DNA of 15,107 nt from DATFBY01 sp035253585 (GCA_035253585.1 DATFBY010000045.1:1-15107), one strand, 5' to 3'. Shown: positions 1 through 7,560, counted from the first letter of the stretch. The notes: generated by a model not told the origin, from the sequence alone. Translations and numbers: made by a program.

Positions 1-357
1 CAACCCGCGCGCGCGGGCGATGCGGCCGTCGAAGATGTCCGCTGCGCCGCCCAGCAGAATCATCCATCCCCCTAACGAGAGTGCGCCGTATGCGAACGCG
101 ACTCCAGCGGCGAGCCCGAACACCGCGCCGAGGATGTTGAAAAAGTCCGGCGTGATGCCGGCTCTAATGAATGCGCGCTCCATTGGCCCGATGACCCACA
201 TCAACCAGTCGCGCACCCAGTAACCGAAGATGACGGTTGTTGGACGCCTGGCGACCTCCGGATCCAGCGCCCGACCACGTGCCACTATGGCATACAACGG
301 CATCGTGAGGAGGAGCGCCGCCACCAGCGAAAGGGCGATCTTGTCTGTCGTGGTCAT
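1..357 (-). CDS. CDP-alcohol phosphatidyltransferase family protein, N-terminal part (runs off window)
   Basis: Membrane enzyme family that transfers a phosphatidyl group from CDP-diacylglycerol to an alcohol such as glycerol 3-phosphate, serine or inositol phosphate. Reading leftward from the ATG at 357-355, 119 codons stay open to the window edge. Residues 7-25 form a hydrophobic segment. Residues 68-100 read like the family's first core helices. Residues 107-115 (DIFDGRIAR) match the first half of the signature D-x2-D-G-x2-A-R; the second half (G-x3-D-x3-D) lies outside the window. The ATG overlaps the TGA of the upstream Tam41-like gene as ATGA (354-357), so the two are almost surely co-transcribed and translationally coupled. 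The acceptor alcohol cannot be told from the fragment. Family assignment is firm, substrate unknown. Confidence 0.88.
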   Translation of the reverse strand, partial: MTTTDKIALSLVAALLLTMPLYAIVARGRALDPEVARRPTTVIFGYWVRDWLMWVIGPMERAFIRAGITPDFFNILGAVFGLAAGVAFAYGALSLGGWMILLGGAADIFDGRIARARGL

Positions 358-1382
358 TCCGGGAGTCGGCGTTGCGGGCGGGAGCGCAGATAGCGGAAGG
401 CCTTGGGCCACAAAAAGATGAGAGGCCACCTTCGCTCTCGGGGCGTCAGCTCGATCTCGACTCCGCTGCGGCGAGAGATTTTTTGGACGATGTAGCTGAG
501 CCAGTCATCGTAGAGCCAAACGTACTTGAACCATCGTGTGGTCGCTCGCGCTTTACTGCGCCGAAAATACAGCGTCACACGCGCTCGTTCGAGCGCGTTG
601 ACCGGCTCGTTCAAGCGGTAGACATTCCCCTCTTTCGTGAGTATTCTTGAGCCTGCAAGTCGTTCAAGCAGCGCGGCATACATGCGGAGTAGCGCGTCGC
701 GTTGCGCCGTCAGCAGCACCTCAGTTCGTTCTCCGCCTTCCGGCCGAATCTCCGCAGCGTACGAGGTTTCCAACAGCGACCGGCAGTAGCGTTCCGTATC
801 GAAATCTTGCGGCAGATACGGCCGTACCCACGAGAAAGTCCCGACGCGAGCATCGATGAGCGCGTTGGCGACACGCGCACGACTCTCGGCGTCACGACTC
901 CAAGCGAGTTGCAGCTTCTGGAAGAGACGCCCTTTGACGAAGTGATCCTTCGAGCGCGGCGAGCATGCACGCTCGAGATCGGTGAGGGAGAGGATTGCGC
1001 ATTTGGCATGGAGTGGCGACGAGGGAGAAGGTGCATCGGCCTCGGTCACCGAGATGACGTTGGGCGGAAGGATGTTGGCGAGGATTGCCGCGGTTCGCGG
1101 CGACCAGCCGGTTCCGAGGGCGGCCTGCAGTGAGTCGAACGCGACCTGGTAGTTGTCGACGATGATGAAGAAGTCGTGAGCGCTTTCACGGCGCGCATCG
1201 GAGTGCTGGGCGTGAGAGCCGTAGTGCAGGAGGGCGGCAGTCGTTGAGCCGAATGCCCGGACCAGGAAAGCAGCGAGGCGCGCCGTGTCGGCCGAGACGG
1301 GCGCCTCGAGATCGTGCAGGAGCTCGGCTCGGAGCGTCTGGTCCGACCGGGCGTCAGCCCGGAAGGATTCGGAAAGACGCAC
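354..1382 (-). CDS. Tam41/Mmp37-like CDP-diacylglycerol synthase (nucleotidyltransferase fold), putative
   Basis: 342 residues with a GTG start. Likely role: CTP + phosphatidate -> CDP-DAG at the membrane surface. Residues 54-57 (YGSH) followed by 70-76 (DFFIIVD) give the G-S...D-x-D pattern of a nucleotidyltransferase. Residues 105-108 (LPPN), K127 with the following ILSLTDL, 151-156 (GRLFQK) and a following helical region run in the order I recall for mitochondrial Tam41 (YGS, DFxFxVDD, KY..IS..DL, AGRLxKP). The C-terminal 70 residues are rich in Trp, Tyr and Arg (around 283-298 and 317-333) and could be an amphipathic membrane anchor. It overlaps the upstream acyltransferase by 29 bp and the downstream CDP-alcohol phosphatidyltransferase by 4 bp. 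That places it exactly at the CDP-DAG step of the pathway. No clear Shine-Dalgarno is seen, so the start is uncertain. Alternative: another nucleotidyltransferase of unknown substrate. Confidence 0.68.
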   Translation of the reverse strand: MRLSESFRADARSDQTLRAELLHDLEAPVSADTARLAAFLVRAFGSTTAALLHYGSHAQHSDARRESAHDFFIIVDNYQVAFDSLQAALGTGWSPRTAAILANILPPNVISVTEADAPSPSSPLHAKCAILSLTDLERACSPRSKDHFVKGRLFQKLQLAWSRDAESRARVANALIDARVGTFSWVRPYLPQDFDTERYCRSLLETSYAAEIRPEGGERTEVLLTAQRDALLRMYAALLERLAGSRILTKEGNVYRLNEPVNALERARVTLYFRRSKARATTRWFKYVWLYDDWLSYIVQKISRRSGVEIELTPRERRWPLIFLWPKAFRYLRSRPQRRLPE

Positions 1383-2142
1383 CGACGTCGTCGTCGGAGA
1401 GAGTGCGGAGCTGTTCGAGCGCTTCGATCATTCGCTGGCGGAGCATGTCGATAAATGCGTCGAGGGCTTCGTCGGGTGGCGGATCGAATGGGCCGATGAT
1501 GGTGGCGCGGGCGGTCGTACCGGCGAAGCGCAGTGTGGAATCGGCGAAGGTTCGCGCGTGCCACATACCATCGGCGACGATGCAGTACACGGGGCGCTTG
1601 GCCCGTGTGAGTGTGAGCTTCAAACCGCGCGTCATGAAGCGCTGAATCTGGCCGTCTTGCGTGCGGTGCCCTTCGGGGAATATGAAGAACGAGTTGTCGC
1701 CGCGTTGGACCTTGTCGGCGGCCTCGGCGATGCCGGAGAGATCGGACGCGGAGCCTTTCTTTCCTTGCTGCACCCGTGGGAAGCGAGCGATTCGCAGAAG
1801 TTGTGAGATCCCCGGAATTCCGCGGAAGTAGCGATCGCGTGTTGGAATGAGCACTTGCGGGCCGTTCACCTGGTCGAGCACCAGCAGGATGTCGAGCACC
1901 GACTGGTGATTCATGAGGATGATCGCTGGCTCCGCGGGGAGCCGGCCGCGCATGAAAACCCGAACGTCGACTAGCCACCGCGCGAGGATGAGCAGGACGC
2001 GGGCATGAAGTCGGAGCCAGGCGCGGACGTATCGCGTGCGGTGCGAGGGGAACAGCGTCACCAGCGGCCACAGGAACAATCGTTGGCCGAGCCCGACGCC
2101 GAGCGGCAGATACAGCAGGAAGAAGAAGAGAAAAAACGACAT
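1354..2142 (-). CDS. plsC: 1-acyl-sn-glycerol-3-phosphate acyltransferase (PlsC family)
   Basis: 262 residues from the ATG at 2142-2140. The enzyme acylates lysophosphatidate to phosphatidate in the inner leaflet of the cytoplasmic membrane. An N-terminal hydrophobic stretch (about residues 2-30) is a membrane anchor. Acyltransferase motif I is NHQSVLD at 78-84 (His79, Asp84). Motif III is FPEGHRT at 155-161. Basic residues between them fit the glycerophosphate-binding region. The frame is open for 37 more codons upstream to 2253, but that would run into the leader of the divergent synthase gene, and the hydrophobic anchor begins directly after the chosen Met. A GTG at 2163 is an alternative. 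It is the first gene of a leftward operon with the Tam41-like synthase and the CDP-alcohol phosphatidyltransferase. Family firm; the lyso-lipid actually used is inferred. Confidence 0.88.
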   Translation of the reverse strand: MSFFLFFFLLYLPLGVGLGQRLFLWPLVTLFPSHRTRYVRAWLRLHARVLLILARWLVDVRVFMRGRLPAEPAIILMNHQSVLDILLVLDQVNGPQVLIPTRDRYFRGIPGISQLLRIARFPRVQQGKKGSASDLSGIAEAADKVQRGDNSFFIFPEGHRTQDGQIQRFMTRGLKLTLTRAKRPVYCIVADGMWHARTFADSTLRFAGTTARATIIGPFDPPPDEALDAFIDMLRQRMIEALEQLRTLSDDDVGASFRILPG

Positions 2143-2167
2143 GCTGCGAACCGCACTTCCCACGCGC

Positions 2168-2173
2168 GTATGA
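2168..2173 (+). promoter_or_regulatory. Possible -10 box in the divergent lipid promoter region
   Basis: The 101 bp between plsC (start 2142) and the alpha-oxoamine synthase gene (start 2244) must hold promoters for both operons. TATGAT at 2168-2173 is the only good -10-like hexamer seen on the + strand. No convincing -35 element lies 17 bp upstream. Weak call. Confidence 0.22.
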
Positions 2174-2231
2174 TGGCGCGGCGCGGATGACGCGACGGGT
2201 TGGGCGGACACGACGGCGTAGGTCTTCACGT

Positions 2232-2237
2232 GGAGGT
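2232..2237 (+). promoter_or_regulatory. Shine-Dalgarno site that fixes the start of the alpha-oxoamine synthase
   Basis: GGAGGT lies 6 nt before the ATG at 2244. This decides against the upstream in-frame ATG at 2187, which would add 19 Arg-rich residues with no counterpart in the family. Confidence 0.85.
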
Positions 2238-2243
2238 AAGTAT

Positions 2244-3521
2244 ATGGCGACACGAGTCGAAGCGCAGACGAGCAGCAACGTCTCCGACTACGATTACAGT
2301 AGTTTTTTCTACTCGTCGAGCGACGACCCGTTCGCGATCCTGGAGCCGTACAACGAGTGGTTCAATCGGGCGGTGCAGCAGGGTTACTACCTGTTCTCCC
2401 AACCGATGTCAACGCCGCCCTGGGCGCGCATCAATCTCGAGGAACAGCTCGAGTTCAGAAACGTCAAGCTCCTGAATCTCGCGTCGTACAACTATCTCGG
2501 ACTGTCGTTCCGCCAGGAGATCGTGGCCGCGGCCAAGCGAGCGCTCGACAAGTATGGGCTTGGCGCCGCGGGCTCGCCGATCCTCAGCGGCACGATGGAC
2601 ATTCACGTCGAGCTCGAGCAGGAGCTGGCGAAGTTCAAGCGGAAGGAAGCCGCAATGGTCTTCCCCACCGGCTACAGCACGAACCTCGGACTCATCTCCG
2701 GCATCATGCGTCCGGGCGATCACATTCTCGCCGACCAGAACTCGCATGCGAGCATCGTCGACGGTGCCATTCTCTCCAAGGCGAACGTTCGCTTCTTCCG
2801 TCATAACAGGCCCGAGGATCTGGAGAAGAAGCTCAAGGGGCTGACCGGAAAAAAGCTGGTGTGCATCGAGGGCGTGTACTCGATGGACGGCGACGTTTGC
2901 CCGCTTCCCGAGCTGGTCGAAGTGTCGAAGCGCCACGGCGCGCGCATCCTGCTCGACGAAGCGCACTCGTCGTTCGTCTATGGTGAGAACGGGCGCGGCG
3001 TCGCCGAGCACTTCGGGCTCGAGGATGAGATCGACGTCGCGCTCGGCACGTTCTCGAAGGCGTTAGGCGGCCAGGGCGGCTACATCGCGTGCTCGAAGAA
3101 TCTCTACAACTACCTCAAGGGGTTCGCCCGCTCGCGCGTGTTCTCCTGCGCGCTGGCGCCGGCCGTGACCGCCGGCGTGCTCGAGGCGCTGCGCATCGTG
3201 CAGCGCGAGCCGGAGCTTCGCGAGGCGCTGTGGAAGAACGTCGCGCACATTCGTCGCCGCTTCGAGGAAGAAGGCGTCGACGTCGGCGAGTCGACGTCGC
3301 AGATCATCCCGGTCATGGTGCGCAACGACCGGCGGATCTTCGAGCTCTGTCACAAGCTGCTGCGCGCCGGTCTGTACCTGCAGCCGATCATTTATCCTGC
3401 CGTGGCCAAGCACCGGTCGCGGTTCCGCATCTCGATCTCGGCATCGCATACTTACGATCAGCTCGACGAGGGTGTGGCCATCCTCGTCCGCGTTCTTCGC
3501 GAAGAGGGGATTTTGCTATGA
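2244..3521 (+). CDS. Alpha-oxoamine synthase (PLP; serine palmitoyltransferase / 2-amino-3-ketobutyrate CoA ligase type)
   Basis: 425 residues. Fold-type I PLP enzyme that condenses an amino acid with an acyl thioester, releasing CO2 and CoA or ACP. Seen: NSHASI with His168, which should stack on PLP; LLDEAHSS with Asp238 and His241; and FSKALGG with the Schiff-base lysine at 272. The C-terminal stretch at 382-402 is like the substrate-binding end of the family. Before the usual core (starts about residue 73) there is an acidic, Tyr/Ser-rich lead of about 70 residues. Such a lead fits serine palmitoyltransferases better than the shorter KBL or BioF. The next gene overlaps its stop as ATGA, and a lipid kinase follows, so a long-chain 3-ketoamine (sphingoid base-like) product is plausible. 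KBL, AONS or cysteate-using enzymes cannot be excluded by eye. Confidence 0.86.
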   Translation: MATRVEAQTSSNVSDYDYSSFFYSSSDDPFAILEPYNEWFNRAVQQGYYLFSQPMSTPPWARINLEEQLEFRNVKLLNLASYNYLGLSFRQEIVAAAKRALDKYGLGAAGSPILSGTMDIHVELEQELAKFKRKEAAMVFPTGYSTNLGLISGIMRPGDHILADQNSHASIVDGAILSKANVRFFRHNRPEDLEKKLKGLTGKKLVCIEGVYSMDGDVCPLPELVEVSKRHGARILLDEAHSSFVYGENGRGVAEHFGLEDEIDVALGTFSKALGGQGGYIACSKNLYNYLKGFARSRVFSCALAPAVTAGVLEALRIVQREPELREALWKNVAHIRRRFEEEGVDVGESTSQIIPVMVRNDRRIFELCHKLLRAGLYLQPIIYPAVAKHRSRFRISISASHTYDQLDEGVAILVRVLREEGILL

Positions 3522-4225
3522 GCAGCAAAGATCAGTTCATCAAGGACGGACACGTCCGCTATCACTTCCGCGATGCGATCGGGGGCTTCTTCGAGTTCCC
3601 GACGGATTACGCACGCTCGCTGCTGCCCACGGACTTGCAGCCGATCGAGCTGCACCACGGCTCCAGCGTGCTCTCGGTGATGGCCTTCGACTTTCACGAC
3701 AGCATGGTCGGCCCGTACGGAGAGCTCATCCTGTCGATCCTGGTCGCACCGCGCCTCGAGCCGGGCCATCCGATGCCGCGCTCGGCGTTCTTCCCGTTCC
3801 GGCTCGGCACCACCACGAAGGAATCGCGCGAGCACGCGATCGAGCGGTGGCATCTGCCGCACTACATGCAGAACATCAACATGGAGTGGGCGCGTGGCGA
3901 CGGGCACGTGACGATCAAGGCGACGGACGCCGGCGCGCCGATGGTGGAGATGACGATCACCGAGCACGAATGGTCGAACGTCGAGCATCGCTACCAGGCG
4001 TTCATGCACGACGACGAGGGGTTCTACACGTCCACGATCATCATGGCCGGAAAGTTCTCGGAGAACGAAGAGGAGCGTGGCGGCATCGTCATCCATTCGC
4101 AGGGCATGACCGACTTGCTGGAAGATTGGGAAGTCGAGACGACTCCGTTCCGCGAGCTGTGGATGAAAAACGGCCTGCAGACCTTCCATCCGCTGCAGCA
4201 GCTGGCGTCGTACGCGCGGCGCTAG
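3518..4225 (+). CDS. Acetoacetate decarboxylase-fold protein lacking the catalytic lysine
   Basis: 235 residues. The start ATG (3518) overlaps the previous TGA, and a purine-rich Shine-Dalgarno (AGAGGGGA, 3503-3510) lies 7 nt upstream. Overall layout matches the acetoacetate decarboxylase beta-barrel family: a short N-terminal part, YGELILSILV around 67-76, and a W-x-x-P motif near 111-116. In true decarboxylases the segment reads W-G-F-P-K-K and the first lysine forms the Schiff base. Here it is W-H-L-P-H-Y (His115, Tyr116), so Schiff-base chemistry is unlikely at that position. The protein is more likely a related cyclase, hydratase or lipid-binding barrel acting on the keto product of the preceding synthase. 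Translational coupling supports a shared pathway. Family call moderately firm, function unknown. Confidence 0.72.
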   Translation: MSSKDQFIKDGHVRYHFRDAIGGFFEFPTDYARSLLPTDLQPIELHHGSSVLSVMAFDFHDSMVGPYGELILSILVAPRLEPGHPMPRSAFFPFRLGTTTKESREHAIERWHLPHYMQNINMEWARGDGHVTIKATDAGAPMVEMTITEHEWSNVEHRYQAFMHDDEGFYTSTIIMAGKFSENEEERGGIVIHSQGMTDLLEDWEVETTPFRELWMKNGLQTFHPLQQLASYARR

Positions 4226-4243
4226 CGCCGCCAGTCTGGCGTC

Positions 4244-5161
4244 ATGACCCGACGGGTCATCGTGATCGCGAACCCCGCCTCCGGACGGGGGCGGGGCGCG
4301 AAGGTACTACCGACGGTGCGCGAAGCCTTCGCCGCCGTCGGCGTCACCGACCTGCGAACGACGATTGCCAAAGGCGATGAGCGCCCGGCAACGCTGCGCG
4401 CCATCGACGACGGCGCTACTACAATCGTAGCGGCCGGCGGCGACGGCACCTGGAGCAATGTCGCCAACGCCATTCTTTCGTCAGGCGCCGATGTTCGGCT
4501 CGGGCTGCTCGCCACCGGTACCGGCAACGATTTCGCCAAGACCGTCGGCGCGCCGGCGCGTGACATCGCCGCCACGGCACAGCTGGCAGTCGACGGACCC
4601 GATGTGCGCAGCGACGTCGGACGCATCGAGGACAAGTTCTTCATCAACGTGTCGGGCTTCGGGTTCGACATCGCGGTGCTGGAGGACATCGAGCGCATCT
4701 CCTGGCTCAAAGGCGACGCGGTCTACCTTTACTCGGCGCTTCGCCAGCTGTTCGGCTACGGCGGTGTCGACATCGACCTTCGCTCGAACGGCGCATCGGC
4801 GGGAACCGGCCTCGTCAGGCACTTGATGCTGATCGTCGCCAATGCCCGAAACTTCGGGGGCTCGTTTCGCATCGCGCCTCGCGCATCGGTTCGCGACGGA
4901 AAGCTCGACGCGATTGCGATCCACGATGCGCCCCCGCTGAGACGGATGAAGCTCTTCGGGGCGGCGACGAAGGGCACGCACACGTCTCTCCCTGAAGTGG
5001 TCGCTCAGCAGGCGCCGCGTTTCACGGTGCGCTTCCCGGCGCCGCCGGCCTACGAGACGGACGGTGAGTACAATCGCGCGCGGAGCGCGGAGATCGAGAT
5101 CAGCTGCGTGCCCGGTGCGCTGCGTGTGGTGACGTCGCCCGAGGGAGCCGCGGGCGCGTGA
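4244..5161 (+). CDS. Diacylglycerol/sphingosine kinase family lipid kinase (DAGK catalytic domain)
   Basis: 305 residues. Phosphorylates a lipid hydroxyl with ATP at the membrane (diacylglycerol, ceramide or sphingoid base). Seen: NPASGRGRG at 10-18, the nucleotide-binding GGDGT at 65-69, TGTGNDFAK at 91-99, a two-domain layout, and the acidic ETDGE at 271-275 that is conserved in the C-terminal domain of DgkB/YegS-type kinases. Length is typical. It starts 18 nt after the decarboxylase-fold gene without a clear Shine-Dalgarno. Its TGA overlaps the GTG of the dehydrogenase gene (GTGA, 5158-5161), so it sits inside the same operon. Beside a serine-palmitoyltransferase-like gene, a ceramide or long-chain-base kinase role is attractive but inferred. 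Undecaprenol or diacylglycerol remain possible substrates. Confidence 0.85.
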   Translation: MTRRVIVIANPASGRGRGAKVLPTVREAFAAVGVTDLRTTIAKGDERPATLRAIDDGATTIVAAGGDGTWSNVANAILSSGADVRLGLLATGTGNDFAKTVGAPARDIAATAQLAVDGPDVRSDVGRIEDKFFINVSGFGFDIAVLEDIERISWLKGDAVYLYSALRQLFGYGGVDIDLRSNGASAGTGLVRHLMLIVANARNFGGSFRIAPRASVRDGKLDAIAIHDAPPLRRMKLFGAATKGTHTSLPEVVAQQAPRFTVRFPAPPAYETDGEYNRARSAEIEISCVPGALRVVTSPEGAAGA

Positions 5162-6381
5162 AGGCGATCTCCTTCGCCGCGCCGATTCCGACGTACATCG
5201 CGACACTCCTGGCCGGGAAGCTCTCCGAGTCGCTCTTCGTCGGACCGCACGCCTGCACGAAATTCGGCGACGTGGATGCGCCGGCACTCCCCCGTGACGA
5301 CTGGGTTCGCATCCGCACGCGTATGGGCGGCATCTGCGGGAGCGACCTCGCCATCGTGACGCTGACGTCGAGTCCCTCGACGTCGCCATTCTCCTCCTTC
5401 CCTTTCGTGCTTGGTCACGAGAACGTGGGCGAGGTCATCGAGGTCGGATCCGGCGTGACGAGCGTCCGCGTGGGTCAGCGGGTCACCGCCAATCCGATAC
5501 TCTGCTGTGAGACCCGGGGGATCACCCCGGTGTGCGCGCGGTGCAAAGCCGGGGATCATTCGGTCTGCGAGCGCTTCACCGATGGGGCCATCGCGCCGGG
5601 GATGTTGTTAGGCACTACGCGTGGGCTGGGCGGATCGTGGGGCGAACAGTTCGTGGCGCACGAGTCGCAGGTCGTCGTGGTGCCGGACGAGATGAGCGAC
5701 GCCGAGGGCGTGTTGGTGGAGCCGTTGGCGTGCTCGGTGCACGCGGTGCGCGGCAGCCTGCCGGCCGTGGGCGATCGCGTGCTGGTGATCGGCGCCGGCT
5801 CGATCGGGCTCCTGACGGTGGCCGCGCTCCGCGCGCTGGCGGCCGAGGTCGACATCACGGTGCTCGCCCGTCACGAGTTTCAGGGAGAGCATGCATCCCG
5901 TTTGGGCGCTACGCGCGTTGTTCGCGCCCGAGGTGACTACACCCCGGCGCTCGCCGACGTAGGCGGGACGCGCCTCTTGAAACCGATCATCGGACGCCCT
6001 GTCGGCGTCGGCGGGTTCGACGTCACCTTCGTCTGCATCGCGGGCGCGCGTGGTATCGAAGACGCGATGCGCGTCACGCGGGCCGGCGGTACCATCGTGT
6101 TGTTAGGCAACGCGACCACACTGCCCGGCGTCGACTGGACTCCGCTCTGGCTGAAAGAGCTCACATTGCGCGGGAGTCTCTGCTACGGCGAGCACCGGCA
6201 TGCGACGCCGGCTACGCACGCATTCCGTGAGGCGGCTACACTCATCGCCGGCGGGCGTGCACCGGTGGGTCCGCTGCTCACGCACACCTTTCCGCTCGCT
6301 CAGTATCGTCAGGCACTGGCGGCGGCGATGGACAAAGGCGATACGCGCAGCGTGAAGGTGGCGTTCGCCTTTCCCGGCTAG
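5158..6381 (+). CDS. Zinc-dependent medium-chain dehydrogenase (threonine/sorbitol dehydrogenase-like)
   Basis: 407 residues from a GTG start that overlaps the stop of the lipid kinase. Oxidises an alcohol or reduces a ketone with a nicotinamide cofactor. Seen: the catalytic-zinc ligands GGICGSD (Cys60) and GHENVGE (His87, Glu88), EPLAC with Glu188, and the Rossmann GAGSIG at 212-217. The structural-zinc cysteines are C117, C126, C129 and C137; the first is spaced wider than the usual C-x2-C-x2-C-x7-C. At the end of the second Rossmann strand (about 235-239) there is Ala-Arg instead of an acidic residue, which hints at NADP(H). It is longer than the usual 340-350 residues through a long N-terminal part and an insertion around 116-160. 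Last gene of the rightward lipid operon; a role in reducing a keto-lipid is possible but unproven. Confidence 0.85.
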   Translation: MKAISFAAPIPTYIATLLAGKLSESLFVGPHACTKFGDVDAPALPRDDWVRIRTRMGGICGSDLAIVTLTSSPSTSPFSSFPFVLGHENVGEVIEVGSGVTSVRVGQRVTANPILCCETRGITPVCARCKAGDHSVCERFTDGAIAPGMLLGTTRGLGGSWGEQFVAHESQVVVVPDEMSDAEGVLVEPLACSVHAVRGSLPAVGDRVLVIGAGSIGLLTVAALRALAAEVDITVLARHEFQGEHASRLGATRVVRARGDYTPALADVGGTRLLKPIIGRPVGVGGFDVTFVCIAGARGIEDAMRVTRAGGTIVLLGNATTLPGVDWTPLWLKELTLRGSLCYGEHRHATPATHAFREAATLIAGGRAPVGPLLTHTFPLAQYRQALAAAMDKGDTRSVKVAFAFPG

Positions 6382-6965
6382 CGCCTCCTCTTGTTGTTGA
6401 GAAGCGACGACACCAGCAGCGGCGCTTTTGCCGCGCGGATCTCCGCCAGCATCTGGCGCTCGATCTCCGCCGCATCGAGCGGCCGGATCATCGCTTGGAG
6501 CTCCGCGTCCTCCGCCAGCTCGTGACCGAGGCGTGAGTAAAGGCCGACGACGAGCTGGAGCGTCTTCGTCACTTCCTCCTCGGTGCGCAACAGCACCTGA
6601 AGCGTGACTTCCTCACGCAGCTCTGCCGTCTCCGCCTCTCGGGCCTGCGTCATGAGCACGAAGATCGAGAGGAATATTGCCTCGAGCGAGACGATCATCG
6701 TGAGCAGGCCGAACGGAAATGGATCGAAGCGACTGCCGAACAGGCCGCTGTTGCCGACGATCCACACGAAGAACCAGACGATGTGAACGATCAGGAACGG
6801 AAGTGACGCGGCGATCCTCGTGAGGCGCTCCGCCGCGCGATCCATCGTGCTGCGTTCGCGCGCGCGGTTCGCCTTTATCGACTGGATCGCGTGATAGGTA
6901 CCGGTCGCGCGCTGTCGACGCTCGGTGGTTGGTCGGGGCTGCTCCTTCTTGCCTTCGTCGGCCAT
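6378..6965 (-). CDS. DUF1003 integral membrane protein
   Basis: 195 residues, ATG at 6965-6963. A basic, hydrophilic N-terminus (1-50) is followed by two transmembrane helices (about 54-71 and 84-106) separated by the family's hallmark FDPFPF (80-85). The second helix carries SLEAIFLS and ends in LMTQARE. The remaining C-terminal part (107-195) is a charged helical, probably coiled-coil region. This matches DUF1003, whose function I do not know. It lies 40 nt behind the PfpI-family gene on the same strand and may share its transcript. Its TAG shares the palindrome CTAG (6378-6381) with the stop of the convergent dehydrogenase gene. Confidence 0.86.
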   Translation of the reverse strand: MADEGKKEQPRPTTERRQRATGTYHAIQSIKANRARERSTMDRAAERLTRIAASLPFLIVHIVWFFVWIVGNSGLFGSRFDPFPFGLLTMIVSLEAIFLSIFVLMTQAREAETAELREEVTLQVLLRTEEEVTKTLQLVVGLYSRLGHELAEDAELQAMIRPLDAAEIERQMLAEIRAAKAPLLVSSLLNNKRRR

Positions 6966-7005
6966 TAGGCAGTCACCGGATGAGGTTGGTCGACGCGGCG
7001 CGCGC

Positions 7006-7560
7006 TCACGCTGCGCTGTGCGCGGCTGGCTCGCGACGTGGCTTCTTGGCAGCGTCCAGCCACCTCACCATCGCCGCCCCGAACTCGGGGAGATCCTTCG
7101 GTACTCGCGCGCTTATGATGTTGTCGTCTACGACGACTGGCGCATCAACCCATTCCGCGCCGGCGTTGATCACGTCATCGCGGATGCCGACGGTGGAGGT
7201 GAGGCGACGACCGCGTACGATGCCAGCCGAGATCAGGATCCATGGGCCGTGGCAGATTGTAGCGATCATCTTGCCGGCGGCGTGCAGCTCGCGAACACGC
7301 GCCAGAACGTCCGGGTCGCGGCGCAGCTTGTCAGGCGCCCAACCGCCCGGCGCGAGGATCCCGGCGAGGTCGGCAGCGTGGAAGTCACGCACGTGGCCGT
7401 CGACGGTGCACGGGTAGCCGTGCTTACCGCGGTACGATTTCTCGCCAATGCCGGCCACCGGCGTCGTGTACCCAGCTTCCTCGAGCCGCAGCTTGGGATA
7501 CCACACTTCGAGGTCCTCGTACTCGGGGCCGACGAGGATCAGTACCGTACCATTCGACAT
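7006..7560 (-). CDS. DJ-1/PfpI family protein (class I glutamine amidotransferase-like)
   Basis: 184 residues. The family includes cysteine peptidases, glyoxalase III-type deglycases and stress proteins. Seen: Glu14 in the N-terminal YEDLE, LAPGGW at 69-74, and the nucleophile elbow TICHGPW with Cys103 followed by His104. The start is set by ATG at 7560 with GGAGA (7568-7572) 7 nt upstream; an open frame extending to 7887 gives an Arg-rich N-terminus with no family resemblance. Length fits PfpI rather than larger amidotransferases. An Arg/Ala tail (172-184) is extra. A cytoplasmic stress or repair role is likely; the exact substrate is unknown. Confidence 0.9.
   Translation of the reverse strand: MSNGTVLILVGPEYEDLEVWYPKLRLEEAGYTTPVAGIGEKSYRGKHGYPCTVDGHVRDFHAADLAGILAPGGWAPDKLRRDPDVLARVRELHAAGKMIATICHGPWILISAGIVRGRRLTSTVGIRDDVINAGAEWVDAPVVVDDNIISARVPKDLPEFGAAMVRWLDAAKKPRREPAAHSAA

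Noticed and set aside
2187..2243. Longer N-terminus for the alpha-oxoamine synthase from ATG 2187
   Set aside because: The GGAGGT site with 6-nt spacing supports ATG 2244; the added residues are an Arg-rich run unlike the family.
1046..2278. 410-codon minus-strand frame, Arg/Pro/Ser-rich
   Set aside because: Out-of-frame shadow of plsC and the Tam41-like gene; composition is typical of high-G+C off-frame reading.
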